Source: Powellomyces hirtus (lineage: Eukaryota; Chytridiomycota; Chytridiomycetes; Spizellomycetales; Powellomycetaceae). Taken from it: a DNA stretch of 23,907 nucleotides. Where the stretch lies: NCBI GenBank assembly GCA_025526995.1, contig JAHLKG010000050.1, forward strand, positions 1-23,907, written 5' to 3'. The notes under the pieces were generated by a model. The model made no database searches. It worked only from the letters and a program-made list of their open reading frames with translations, and was not told where the DNA came from. Below are positions 8,801-16,115 of this stretch, one piece after another (the first letter of the stretch is position 1; the number at the start of each line of letters is the position of its first letter). Both the position numbers and the translations under genes were made by a program.

Positions 8801-10396
8801 CCCCCCCAAGGCTGTAATGGTTGCATACGTAGCATCCGTGAAGGTTCTATTCACAAGATGAGCTCCAATTGTAGGAGCTGCCGAAGCAGTGATAGTTTGT
8901 GAGAAGGTTGCATTGGATCCTGCGAGACCGTTACCAATAAACAGAGGTTTGTTAATCGTTACGGAATCCAATGGAGTGAATAGTTCAAGGCGGACCCCAC
9001 AGTAAGCGTACCCCCCGCCGTTAGTTAAACAGACCAACCTTATATAACTGTATGCTGTAGTGTTCGTCGAGGGGAACCATTTTGGATCACGGTTGGAATC
9101 GCTCCAACCAACGGGTGTAGACTGGTGATACAACAGATTCCAGGTTACCCCATCGCTCGAACCTAATATGCAGAATGTCTGGGGCATCCCAAGGATGTTG
9201 CCTCCATCCCTATAACGCAGCCTTGTAGCAGAGATACTTTTCGCTGCGGGGAGCTGGATTTGAATCCATTCTCCCTTGTACGAAACTCCCGCCGCTGTGG
9301 TTTCAGTTGTTCTACTGGACGTACCACCTGCACCCGTATACAGGTTTGTGAAGTACAGGGACGATCCCCAGTTGGCAAATGCCTTATGTGATCGGTTAAC
9401 GTTATCACTATGCGAACAGGATATAACGTACGTTCCATTTCCCCACGCTTCTCCGGCCACGGTGGTTGTGGAGGGCTCACTATCTGTAAAGAAGACCGTG
9501 GAGGGGACCCATCGCTGCATCCCAAACACAACGTCACCAATGGCAGAGATTGTCTCTGATTGGTACGAGTTGATGGAAAGGACGTTGCCAGTCTTGACAA
9601 GCCCTTTTCCAACGGTTATGGGGCTGTTACTTTCCAAAATAGACACTTTGGCTTCCACAGCATCCAGAGCGATTTCTGCCCCATAGAGTCGCCCGCCGTG
9701 GTTGGCGACTGATGACTCAGCAATGAGCAAACGCGTGTCCAATGGTTGAACGAGAGAACTAACGGTCTCAATGGTCCAAGGCCTCGATATCTTCTCTTCA
9801 AACTCCCAAGTCTTTTCCAAGTTCATTCCATAGCACCACCTCCCAACCCTTACGTCCTCTGGCCAGGAGTCGAACATCAATGTTGTGCGTCTAGTATCCT
9901 TGTCTGAGTGAATAACAACATTGGATCCTTCGGACCAGATGTAGTTTCCATCATCATCGAGATCGTAGATTGGATTTCCATTCTCGTCAACTTGATCAGT
10001 ACCGTCCGGATTCTTCTTCTTCTTGCGTTCCCGCTGGTACCCGAATATTACAGCAAACCCACCTAGGAAACCAAGTAGCGAAGGGAGCACGCCAATAATG
10101 GGAAAGATCGGCACCAGAGGTATGGGAGGGATCGGGGGAAAAGGGATCAGCGGGAGGGGAAAGATCAAACTTGTTGGACTTGTCGACTGCACAACTTCAT
10201 TGTTTTCGTTCTTCAGTGTGTCATCTTCGTTATCAGTCTTTTTCTCATCATCATCATCGTCCTGGGTCTTCAGGTTTTGGCTCGAGATTATGTAGCCAAA
10301 CGCAGCGCTTCCAGTGACTGTTATTCCCATGCCCGCTGAAATGTTTAATGTATTTGAAATAGTCTTTCCACTAACTGAAATACCACCCCCCCCCAC
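5822..10396 (-). CDS. Giant fibre protein, distal part (discoidin-like domains and C1q/TNF-like knob)
   Basis: An open frame of 1524 codons. Residues 1-40 continue the beta-spiral shaft of the frame at 10371-12011, with no ATG until residue 23 (10330). With the G9 run at its start, this suggests it is the second half of one fibre gene. Then come an acidic linker (45-70), a Pro-rich hydrophobic segment ending in KKKK (about 76-128), a first discoidin/F5-8C-like domain (about 310-475, GEWIQIQLPAAKSI and YIRLVCL), shaft/coil repeats with a 51-residue duplication (about 545-715), a second discoidin-like domain (about 895-1055), phage-fibre-like repeats (GALQISGGVGIGKNLFVGN, about 1072-1200), and a C-terminal C1q/TNF-like head (about 1375-1524, TGLWQFHVSIGL, CIEVNGE). 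The likely role is trimeric receptor attachment at the virion vertex. Domain assignments are by pattern only. Confidence 0.85.
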   Translation of the reverse strand: MGGGGISVSGKTISNTLNISAGMGITVTGSAAFGYIISSQNLKTQDDDDDEKKTDNEDDTLKNENNEVVQSTSPTSLIFPLPLIPFPPIPPIPLVPIFPIIGVLPSLLGFLGGFAVIFGYQRERKKKKNPDGTDQVDENGNPIYDLDDDGNYIWSEGSNVVIHSDKDTRRTTLMFDSWPEDVRVGRWCYGMNLEKTWEFEEKISRPWTIETVSSLVQPLDTRLLIAESSVANHGGRLYGAEIALDAVEAKVSILESNSPITVGKGLVKTGNVLSINSYQSETISAIGDVVFGMQRWVPSTVFFTDSEPSTTTVAGEAWGNGTYVISCSHSDNVNRSHKAFANWGSSLYFTNLYTGAGGTSSRTTETTAAGVSYKGEWIQIQLPAAKSISATRLRYRDGGNILGMPQTFCILGSSDGVTWNLLYHQSTPVGWSDSNRDPKWFPSTNTTAYSYIRLVCLTNGGGYAYCGVRLELFTPLDSVTINKPLFIGNGLAGSNATFSQTITASAAPTIGAHLVNRTFTDATYATITALGGTNTNLTSLTTRVTTAENTLTGKQNNLSVGTGLTLTGSTLTFDSTVIGTKSSVDALTTRVGTAESNISSLQTSKQNNISISSGLTLNGSTLGYDSSVLGTKASVDALTTRVGTAESNISSLQTSKQNNISISSGLTLNGSTLGYDPGIIATKASVDSLSTSKQDLITAGTGLSKSGATLSVNPAQTQITSVGTLTALSVNGYINITNTGSVALSIADNVSFGRCGANTQWFSNAQTGDAIIRASGSKVIRLGTNTNASIVDIFDGGMVVNSGNLTVATAPTLGNHLVNKTYVDGSFASIGSLTTTNTNVTNLTGRVVSLETGGTTSSKEITVWSKIKGSDTVPVPLPPAGGAALTAGTSTPTTWEHLNGTYTLTASSIYSAGYEAYRGFKSERLTAPWVSGNGTYNSTTGVYTTSTASWIDSNSTFVPGEWIAVDLPAARTISSVTIYQRLGEPSPSMPLRIAVLVGQSTGTMTVAVDQDNIPDVPSHTLNFTAGSYKYIRLVCLRTRTPFTFCHFSFSLTTTTAGFPLALDHSAVKIISTEDSVSASSGALQISGGVGIGKNLFVGNVNNFMKTVAADTGGLLAAFGTTTSQRIQFYDGDAATLGARIHMNTGNACSITTAGSSLNLSPVVSVVITPTGESTSSTTGALQVAGGLSVQKSINIGTGTIPCGITTEVGGSTPLLNIGINFRHTPITTSGAAALRIDGRGVGANGTPFYFFTRLAGQSEIAVATIDMTGKLALNGGLLNLTNTASSGNLIHFSSAGVQAPTFSTRSTGTKIVLYPQIAADYVDYAVGMEGGHIWNSVPNTNNTLGFKWYGGTTQIARLDAVGNLSLNGSVDSKVPTFFMVDNMQITTYQNLPANVVTKIQMVTTTRYNKGVQSGWRNGTYDYVIPKTGLWQFHVSIGLTNFIGNNNIMFCIEVNGELPPDRISTQATINAQFPNQYSTVQGTFHLLLNANDIISLKFNPTIACYTAGLDWNCISKLSGQLIAAS
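8387..8644 (-). repeat. In-frame 153-bp repeat in the fibre gene
   Basis: Positions 8387-8491 and 8540-8644 are almost identical at the nucleotide level. The period is 153 bp, exactly 51 codons. It encodes the unit around VGTAESNISSLQTSKQNN and SGLTLNGSTLGYD. A third, more diverged unit lies next to it (LTTRVTTAENTLTGKQNN). The high DNA identity points to a recent duplication or gene conversion. Confidence 0.85.
10037..10171 (-). other. Hydrophobic proline-rich segment within the fibre frame
   Basis: Residues about 76-120 of the distal fibre frame: repeated hydrophobic-proline steps (LIPFPPIPPIPLVPIFP) and then LLGFLGGFAVIFGY, immediately followed by RERKKKK. The second half has the length and flanking charge of a transmembrane helix, which is odd inside a fibre. 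It could be an anchor, a membrane-active segment, or a buried collar. Confidence 0.55.
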
Positions 10397-12011
10397 TGTA
10401 AGGGGTCTCCTCTGGGATGTTCACTGATATAGTTTGTCCCGAAATCGTCACATTGGAGCCTGCTGTATAGGGTTTCAATGTTGTGGAAACGGTGTTTCCC
10501 TGCACTTGGATGTGTTCGCTTCCTTGCAGATCGAGTGCCACGCTGTTGCCTGTTCTCTTTAAGCCCGTCTCAAAGGTCATGTTCTCCTTGATTGTGTTAA
10601 GTCCAACCTTCTCTAGTGCCCCCTCGACATTAAGCGCCAATTGGACATCATTGTTGGTGCCCTCCCGCAGGCGGATTCCATTTGCCGATTGGAAAATGTA
10701 GCCACCGCTTATCTTACCATTCCCGTCGATCTTAACAGATGACCCATTAACCAAAGGAGAAACGTTAACACACAGATTGTTGTTGGCATCAACTTGTAAA
10801 GTTGCATCAGTGCGAACATTGAGAAGCCGTCTATTATTGGTTTCTGGTGCTACATCAATAGCCGAGCCACTTTGAATATACTGTGCTACATATGACTGCG
10901 TTACAGCCTCGTTTGAATTGGGATTGAAATTCTGACTAAGTTCTACATGCGGGACGGACAGCTCAGAGAGCGTGTCATTGTATTCCAGCCGACTAGAAAC
11001 ATTAAACCCGTCGAAGACCCCGTAGAATGGAATCTTATTGTTTCCTTTGGACTTGATAGCCAGGGCCTTGCCTCCAAACGATGCAAGTGTGTTCTTCTGG
11101 GTAAAGTCATCCGAGGTCCGCAATCTGATTAAAGAGATGTCTGTATCAGGTACTTCATCCGTCAGGTCTGCCAATGTGTCGTAGCCCAACTCGGTCAATT
11201 CATCCATTCCCATGTCAAAGATTCCACCGTTGTGAAGCGCCCCCAAGGGCTTCAGCACATCCTCAGTGTTACTCACCAGTTCTCCGTCCTCCAGTTTCAG
11301 GCCTCGGCCGTAATTGAAAGTAATCGACCCGTCCTCCCCCCGAGCGATTGGCTCCGTCAAGGTTTCACGAACAACCGAGAGCTGCCCTTCGGCATTCACC
11401 TGCAGTGTTGGATCGTGATCCAGTGTTAACTTGCTTTCAGAATCTATAAACAATGGATCACAGTAGTCCAGTCCCAGCATTCCATGTTGGACCTTAAGTG
11501 ACTCGTCAAGCACCAGTTTGATCCCGTTGGCGTCTCTGGCCAAAGGGGCTTGTACTGTTTCCTTTACAACCGAGAGATCCCCGTCTTCCTTGATCTCCAA
11601 CGAGGCGTCATGGAACAAGGAGAGGCCTTCTTCTGTAACTGCGAATGGTGCGGCAGTGATTAGTTCAACAGTTTTGGATTCTAATTCATGGGTTAAAGGA
11701 AACTCGTACACATCCGGCTTGTAGTTCAGGGCACCCTCATCTATCGATAGGTACTTGTTGTCAATCTCCAATCCAAGGGACACAACGCCCTCCCCTTCTT
11801 TGGTAACAGTGATTGGATCCGAGGATGTAACATCGTTAACCAACAAAGGACCGTGCTTGTTCTCTATGGTATCTGCAGCGACTTTTTGGAATCCAGTAAT
11901 CTTGCTATTGGCAGTGAATGCCTTCATGTTGCCCGAGACAACGGGACTAATGAGGTTGGTATCCTCTAGATTTCGCAAGCCGGAGGACGTTCTACTGTTC
12001 AATCCGGACAT
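10371..12011 (-). CDS. Adenovirus-like fibre, N-terminal anchor and beta-spiral shaft
   Basis: A 546-codon frame from ATG 12011. The N-terminal ~50 residues (MSGLNSRTSSGLRNLEDTN) would be the capsid-anchoring tail. Residues about 55-250 show triple-beta-spiral shaft repeats as in adenovirus and reovirus fibres, with the pattern G-x-L-x-L then P-L or P-I (GLSLFHDASLEIKEDGDLSV, GIKLVLDESLKVQHGMLGL, KLTLDHDPTLQVNAEGQLSV). A mixed globular region follows (about 260-400), then shaft repeats resume (TLQVDANNNLCVNVSPL to TISVNIPEE). It ends seven codons after entering the G9 run. A protein ending at this point would have shaft but no head domain, so the upstream and downstream frames probably make one ~2060-residue fibre. 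The ATG follows AACTATAAGAC on the minus strand. Confidence 0.85.
   Translation of the reverse strand: MSGLNSRTSSGLRNLEDTNLISPVVSGNMKAFTANSKITGFQKVAADTIENKHGPLLVNDVTSSDPITVTKEGEGVVSLGLEIDNKYLSIDEGALNYKPDVYEFPLTHELESKTVELITAAPFAVTEEGLSLFHDASLEIKEDGDLSVVKETVQAPLARDANGIKLVLDESLKVQHGMLGLDYCDPLFIDSESKLTLDHDPTLQVNAEGQLSVVRETLTEPIARGEDGSITFNYGRGLKLEDGELVSNTEDVLKPLGALHNGGIFDMGMDELTELGYDTLADLTDEVPDTDISLIRLRTSDDFTQKNTLASFGGKALAIKSKGNNKIPFYGVFDGFNVSSRLEYNDTLSELSVPHVELSQNFNPNSNEAVTQSYVAQYIQSGSAIDVAPETNNRRLLNVRTDATLQVDANNNLCVNVSPLVNGSSVKIDGNGKISGGYIFQSANGIRLREGTNNDVQLALNVEGALEKVGLNTIKENMTFETGLKRTGNSVALDLQGSEHIQVQGNTVSTTLKPYTAGSNVTISGQTISVNIPEETPYSGGGWYFS
10386..10394 (-). other. G9 homopolymer at the junction of the two fibre frames
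   Basis: Nine C on the plus strand, so nine G in the coding strand. With nine, the upstream fibre frame reads GGGWYFS and stops at 10371. With eight (or eleven), it would run on into the 1524-codon frame. The protein on both sides of the run has the same shaft character (ISGQTISVNIPEE before, ISVSGKTISNTLNISAG after). Confidence 0.8.
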
Positions 12012-12108
12012 GTCTTATAGTTACTAGATGACCCAGAGATAAATTCAGCTCAGCTAGGAGCTGTGAGCTTAGGTAAACATGTCACGACGCGTCTTGCCCC
12101 ACGCGACT

Positions 12109-13665
12109 TTACATAACTTTTTGTCGTTTGGCAGGTCTTGTTGCACCTACTGCTGCAGGTCGCTTCTTTCTAAGTCCTGTTGCTTCTTCAATCATTGGAT
12201 TCACTTCAAAGTTTGGAGGAATGGCAAAGTCGACGTGTGGCTGACCGCGTAACTTGGCAATCGGTCGAAGGAGGCCAGCCGCTACGGCTTCCGTTCGTTG
12301 CGGGCGGGGGTCTATCACGGCCGTTGCATCGATCTGTGCATTGATGTTGCGTCCACGGCGTTGTTTAGTTACCGCCTTGACGGACCTTAAAGTTATTTCC
12401 TCGACATCAGCATCAGTTCGTTGCTTCTTGTGAACAGTTGGTCTCCCAGGGGCACCGGCTAGTGCAACTCGCTTCACGCTTGGATTCAATCGGAACGCCT
12501 CTGGAAGATCTCCAACGCGTGGCTTTTGCGCAGGACGTCCGGAATCCTCCTCTGCATCATTGCTTCGCTTTACACCACGGGTTGATACAGGATCCAATGT
12601 TTGCGCTCTGACTCTAGGATTTATGGTTTCGACCTGAACTTCCCTCGAGGGCTCCATCGGCCCCAGGGCAATCCTTTCTTGTGCGGCATCCACAGTTCGT
12701 AGCACGGCCTTTTCAACTGTTGGCTTCTCCTTCTTGGGAGCCTTCAACCTTGCATAAGGCTTGCGACGAAGATTGGCAAACGGAGAATGTGCAGACGCTG
12801 CAACAAAGGTATCTCGAGACATTTCAGTATTGGCAATGATATCCTCGACCTCTCTTGGATCGTTAATGGTCGTCAAGGCAATCTCTGCCTTTACTTCAAT
12901 AGGTTCTGACTTGATGTAGAACGAATCCGTCATCTCTTCGTCTCTCTTTACATCAACAACACCCATGTCCGGGAAGGTGCCCGGCATCACTGGATCCTGA
13001 TACTCGAAAGGATTACTTACGACAGGAGGCTTGAGGACGCTGCTGGAGCCCCAAGTGATAGTACCGGCCCCCGTTGCATTGTCGATGGAGATGGCCTTCT
13101 CCCTTGTAAGGATAACAGGGTTGATACGTGTGGAATTGGCGTTCAACTGATCGGCAGACTGCGGTACCTCGGGGAGATCGTGGGGCGCTTCAAACATCAT
13201 ACCAGTTGCAGCAGTTGTTGCGGCGTTGTAGTGGAACACATTGCCTTTGGTATCAGGGACAGGTAAGCCACTGGTGGAGGTAGAAGTTCCAATGCTTACG
13301 GTGTGATTCCTCCTAGATGGAGTGATGGAGTCGAGGTACCTTTCCTTTGCTCGAAAGTCCCGTTCGGCCTTCACATATTCTTGGCCGTCCTTGTATGCCT
13401 TGGTATGATGTTCTCCAGCCGACATGCGCATGACTTCCGCAGACGATACTTGCTTTTCACGAACGGGGGCGGTATAGTTCTTCTTGGTGGCCATGTCCTT
13501 GTCATGGATGTTCCGGTTCCAAGAGTACGTCACATTGGGGCGGCCGTATTCGTCGAGGTCATTGTAATCCAATGCCTGCCCGATCTGGTGTCGTTGGACA
13601 TTAGGCACACCTTTACTCTGGTTGATTCCCTGGAACTCCAGGTAGTTTGCTCTATAGAAAGCCAT
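12109..13665 (-). CDS. Basic 518-aa protein, probable virion or core component, unknown family
   Basis: Starts at ATG 13665, only 12 bp from the possible start of the divergent plus-strand gene. The N-terminal half is polar and Tyr/Asn-rich (MAFYRANYLEFQGINQSKGV). The C-terminal 200 residues are very rich in Lys/Arg, with several NLS-like clusters (KRSNDAEE, KKQRTD, KQRRGR, RKKRPAAVGATRPAKRQK). A spaced motif of the form NP/DP-x(1-2)-R/K recurs (INPRVRAQ, LNPSVKRVA, IDPRPQRTE). Length and basic tail resemble virion core or minor capsid proteins of adenovirus-like viruses only in general character, and no homologue is recognised. Its place between fibre and capsid genes supports a structural role. 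It is read in the same direction as the fibre and could be co-expressed. Confidence 0.8.
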   Translation of the reverse strand: MAFYRANYLEFQGINQSKGVPNVQRHQIGQALDYNDLDEYGRPNVTYSWNRNIHDKDMATKKNYTAPVREKQVSSAEVMRMSAGEHHTKAYKDGQEYVKAERDFRAKERYLDSITPSRRNHTVSIGTSTSTSGLPVPDTKGNVFHYNAATTAATGMMFEAPHDLPEVPQSADQLNANSTRINPVILTREKAISIDNATGAGTITWGSSSVLKPPVVSNPFEYQDPVMPGTFPDMGVVDVKRDEEMTDSFYIKSEPIEVKAEIALTTINDPREVEDIIANTEMSRDTFVAASAHSPFANLRRKPYARLKAPKKEKPTVEKAVLRTVDAAQERIALGPMEPSREVQVETINPRVRAQTLDPVSTRGVKRSNDAEEDSGRPAQKPRVGDLPEAFRLNPSVKRVALAGAPGRPTVHKKQRTDADVEEITLRSVKAVTKQRRGRNINAQIDATAVIDPRPQRTEAVAAGLLRPIAKLRGQPHVDFAIPPNFEVNPMIEEATGLRKKRPAAVGATRPAKRQKVM

Positions 13666-13677
13666 TCTCTTTACACT

Positions 13678-14019
13678 ATGGAAGCGATTTATTTTCCAAA
13701 GCTACAAGAAAAAGAGGGAATGGGAAAATTCTTTGCCAACTTAAAGAAAAAGGCTAATACATTCATCTCTCATGCACCAGACTACGCCAAGAAGGCCCGC
13801 CATTTTATCAACACAGCGGTTGGACACGCAGGCAAGGGAGCGAAGTTTATCACAAATGTTAACGACGCCGTTCAGGACTCTCCATTATTCTCTGATAAGA
13901 TTAAGGAGACATCTCGGCGCGTTGATTCCACGGCGACGAAGGGTGTAAGAAGATTGCAAGATATCAACAAACAGGGTCAAGAGTTCATAGATAAGGTTCA
14001 AGGAGGGGAGTTGAATTAG
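13678..14019 (+). CDS. Small amphipathic helical protein, possible minor capsid protein
   Basis: Two starts are possible: ATG 13678 (113 residues) and ATG 13720 (99 residues, MGKFFANLKKKANTF). The second leaves 54 bp for promoters between this gene and the divergent 518-aa gene, so it may be preferred. The protein is almost entirely predicted helix with Lys and aromatic faces (FANLKKKANTFISHAPDYAKKARHFINTAVGHAGKGAKFI) and a C-terminal helical tail. Similar small amphipathic proteins act as internal capsid or membrane-lytic components in adenovirus-like viruses, but assignment here is by character and position only. Confidence 0.65.
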   Translation: MEAIYFPKLQEKEGMGKFFANLKKKANTFISHAPDYAKKARHFINTAVGHAGKGAKFITNVNDAVQDSPLFSDKIKETSRRVDSTATKGVRRLQDINKQGQEFIDKVQGGELN

Positions 14020-14062
14020 AGATTAGGCACAGGGCAAGCAAGCTATAAATCCACGAGACACA

Positions 14063-14776
14063 CTAGTAATAGTCCTTGAAGCCATCCTTGTCGCAGTATC
14101 TATACATGGTTTTGGCGTCATCGGCTGCCAAATTAATATAACAGAATGAATAAGGCTCCCGGGTGCACTCGATAAGATATTCTAGAACTTCCTTTCGGTT
14201 CTTATACGCAGAGGTGAGCAGTCGCGCCAAGATTTCCATGTCTTCCGCATTGTTCTTAAAAATGATCCATTCCGTGGTGTTATTCTTTTGTTTCGATGAC
14301 AACTGCGATCGAACGGACTGCACGACAACTATGGAGGAACACAGGGTATGTCTTCCTTTGCAGTATAGATTGGACAGTTCCTTGTTGAGATTTTTCCCTT
14401 GAGCATCGTTTCCTGCATCGTCTATGTAAAGCAAACATGTCCGCCCATCCTCGGCCAATTCCTTTTGTTCATTGAGGATCTCTCTAATGGTGGTGTTATT
14501 GACTTCATCCGTAAAGTATATGTTCCTATGCTTTGTTTTGTTAGCCAACTGTTGGATGCTCTTATCATAGAGCACAGTGTCAGACATGATGATTACACGG
14601 TCGAACACATTGGCATAAACTTCGTCAATCAAACCACATACCAAAGCGGATTTTCCACTCTTTCTTGGAGCGACTATGGTGGTACAAATGGGAACATCCT
14701 GAATATCGAGCGGGATTCGAGGATCTCGTACTTTCTTTTTAGTAGGAAAGATGGGCTTCGGCTTGTACGAAGGCAT
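14063..14776 (-). CDS. Genome-packaging ATPase (A32 / FtsK-HerA type)
   Basis: 237 residues from ATG 14776. An upstream in-frame ATG at 14869 would add 31 unlike residues and overlap the divergent gene, so it is not used. Walker A is APRKSGKS (residues 36-43), Walker B LLYIDDAGND (115-124), and a motif with Gln in VVVQSVRSQ (150-158) fits the family's sensor strand. The length matches PLV and Polinton packaging ATPases, which pump DNA into preformed capsids. The first Gly of the classic P-loop is Ala here. The gene diverges from the penton-like gene with 35 bp between start codons, so a compact shared promoter is expected. AAATATTA precedes the ATG. Confidence 0.9.
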   Translation of the reverse strand: MPSYKPKPIFPTKKKVRDPRIPLDIQDVPICTTIVAPRKSGKSALVCGLIDEVYANVFDRVIIMSDTVLYDKSIQQLANKTKHRNIYFTDEVNNTTIREILNEQKELAEDGRTCLLYIDDAGNDAQGKNLNKELSNLYCKGRHTLCSSIVVVQSVRSQLSSKQKNNTTEWIIFKNNAEDMEILARLLTSAYKNRKEVLEYLIECTREPYSFCYINLAADDAKTMYRYCDKDGFKDYY

Positions 14777-14811
14777 TAATATTTCCTCTTCTTTACATAA
14801 AGCAGAGAAGA

Positions 14812-15540
14812 ATGTACGGCGAGTTCCTTTACTCATCTCTGAAGCAACGTGTCTACAACATCCAACCAAGGCGGGTGGAGGCGTTCAAGATTCTCTCCGT
14901 CTCGTTCTTGCAAGACTGGGATCTTGTAGAGAGAGGGATTAACGACCGGGTGGCATTCGCGGAGCAAGGCAATGACACTGTTCTATACGCAACCATCCCT
15001 AACGGTAACTACTCGATTGTGAATTTTGGCGACGCTATCGCATCTGCCTTGACGGCAGCCTCGGGAGTTGGCAACACCTATGAAGTGTCATATAGCCCGG
15101 TAAGCAGGCGGTTGACAGTTTCTACAAATGGTTCGGTACCCTTCAAACTCCTCGAAGGGTACCGAGGAACTTCGTCATATGTATTGACTGGCATGTCGAG
15201 CCGGTACGAAAGCGGGTATGGGACCAGCCATACTCTAAAGAACCCTGTTAACCTTAGCGGAAGTTATCCGGTGCTACTGACTTCCAACATCTCCGTAAAG
15301 GGTCAAGTGTATCTCACTGACTACACCGATGCTGCGCAGTCTATCGTGGCCTCCATGACACCGGATAGTTTCGGAGACATTGTCACTTGGACGAACGATG
15401 GAGGCGAATACCTCCCGGTGGAAGAAACGGTCACTCGTGTAGAGTTCCACCTTGTTAACAGCCTCACGGGAACAGAGGTTTCCTTAAATAGCCCTTTATC
15501 TGTGCGTTTCGCTATTCTAGACGATAAAAGCGATGTGTAA
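14812..15540 (+). CDS. Penton-like minor capsid protein (single jelly roll)
   Basis: 242 residues from ATG 14812. The pattern fits minor capsid/penton proteins of PLVs and virophages: an early IPNGNYSIVNFGDAIASALT segment (GNY motif), a central beta-rich part (YEVSYSPVSRRLTVSTNGS), a middle VLLTSNISVKGQVYLTD, a YLPVEETVTRVEFHLVNSLTGTEVSLNS strand pair, and a short acidic end. In such viruses the protein forms pentamers at capsid vertices and holds the fibre. It is first in a plus-strand run with the coiled-coil and capsid genes. Recognition is by motif order rather than close identity, so other beta-rich virion proteins remain possible. Confidence 0.75.
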   Translation: MYGEFLYSSLKQRVYNIQPRRVEAFKILSVSFLQDWDLVERGINDRVAFAEQGNDTVLYATIPNGNYSIVNFGDAIASALTAASGVGNTYEVSYSPVSRRLTVSTNGSVPFKLLEGYRGTSSYVLTGMSSRYESGYGTSHTLKNPVNLSGSYPVLLTSNISVKGQVYLTDYTDAAQSIVASMTPDSFGDIVTWTNDGGEYLPVEETVTRVEFHLVNSLTGTEVSLNSPLSVRFAILDDKSDV

Positions 15541-15568
15541 TTTTTTTTTCTGAAGTAAGCTTTAAAAG

Positions 15569-16084
15569 ATGAGCAAGGAAGATTCCGAATTGCAACAACA
15601 AGATTCGAGTGCCGATGGGGATCCTGCAGAGGAAATCCAATCGATGCAAGATACCGATCAACAGCCTGAACAAGAACAGGTACGAGAGCCAGAGGTAGCT
15701 CCGGCACCCACCAAGAAGCCACGCTCTCCTGCCCAGATAGCAGCCATGAAGAAGGCCACCGAGGCACGAGCCAAGAACCTCCGAGAGATGCAGGCCCGGA
15801 AGAAGAAGGAGGATGCGGTCCTAGAAAAGCAACGAAAGATCGACGAGGCGAAACGCATTCTTGAAAAGGAGAAGGAGGAACGCAGAATTAAGCGCGAGGC
15901 ACGGAAGAAGGCGTTGGAAGAAAAGCAAAAAGCCAAGCCTGTACGCAAAGCGCAAACTAAACCAAAGGCAAAGGCCGCCGCTCCATCGCCTGCTCCTGCC
16001 ACCAATCCATACACAACCTTTGTAGAATTCGATCAGTCAGAAAGTGAAGAAAGTGAAGATGATTACGGAGGTATTTTTGGATGA
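15569..16084 (+). CDS. Charged coiled-coil protein, probable virion or scaffold component
   Basis: 171 residues. An acidic Gln-rich start is followed by KKPRSPAQIAAMKKATEARAKN, a motif often seen in short proteins of PLVs, virophages and giant viruses. Then comes a long Lys/Glu/Arg coiled coil (about residues 60-130), a Pro/Ala/Lys linker and an acidic end (ESEESEDDYGGIFG). It lacks hydrophobic core segments and is likely elongated. It sits between the penton-like and capsid genes, 28 and 31 bp from each, so it may be expressed late with them. The upstream gap has a T-run followed by GTAAGCTTTAAAAG. The precise role is unknown. Confidence 0.75.
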   Translation: MSKEDSELQQQDSSADGDPAEEIQSMQDTDQQPEQEQVREPEVAPAPTKKPRSPAQIAAMKKATEARAKNLREMQARKKKEDAVLEKQRKIDEAKRILEKEKEERRIKREARKKALEEKQKAKPVRKAQTKPKAKAAAPSPAPATNPYTTFVEFDQSESEESEDDYGGIFG

Positions 16085-16115
16085 TCTTATTATTTTTTTT
16101 CTACAGCTGTAGTAA

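Noticed and set aside
9163..9686. Long open frames on either strand across the fibre gene
   Set aside because: They are shadows of a repetitive, low-stop coding sequence and show no protein-like pattern.
13303..13677. An N-terminal extension of the small helical protein gene
   Set aside because: It lies antisense to the 518-aa gene, uses a non-ATG start, and its composition is unlike the rest.
16085..16115. A 3' splice-site-like T8 CTACAG before the capsid ATG
   Set aside because: No matching donor or upstream exon frame was found. T-runs precede other starts here too, so it is more likely leader or promoter sequence.
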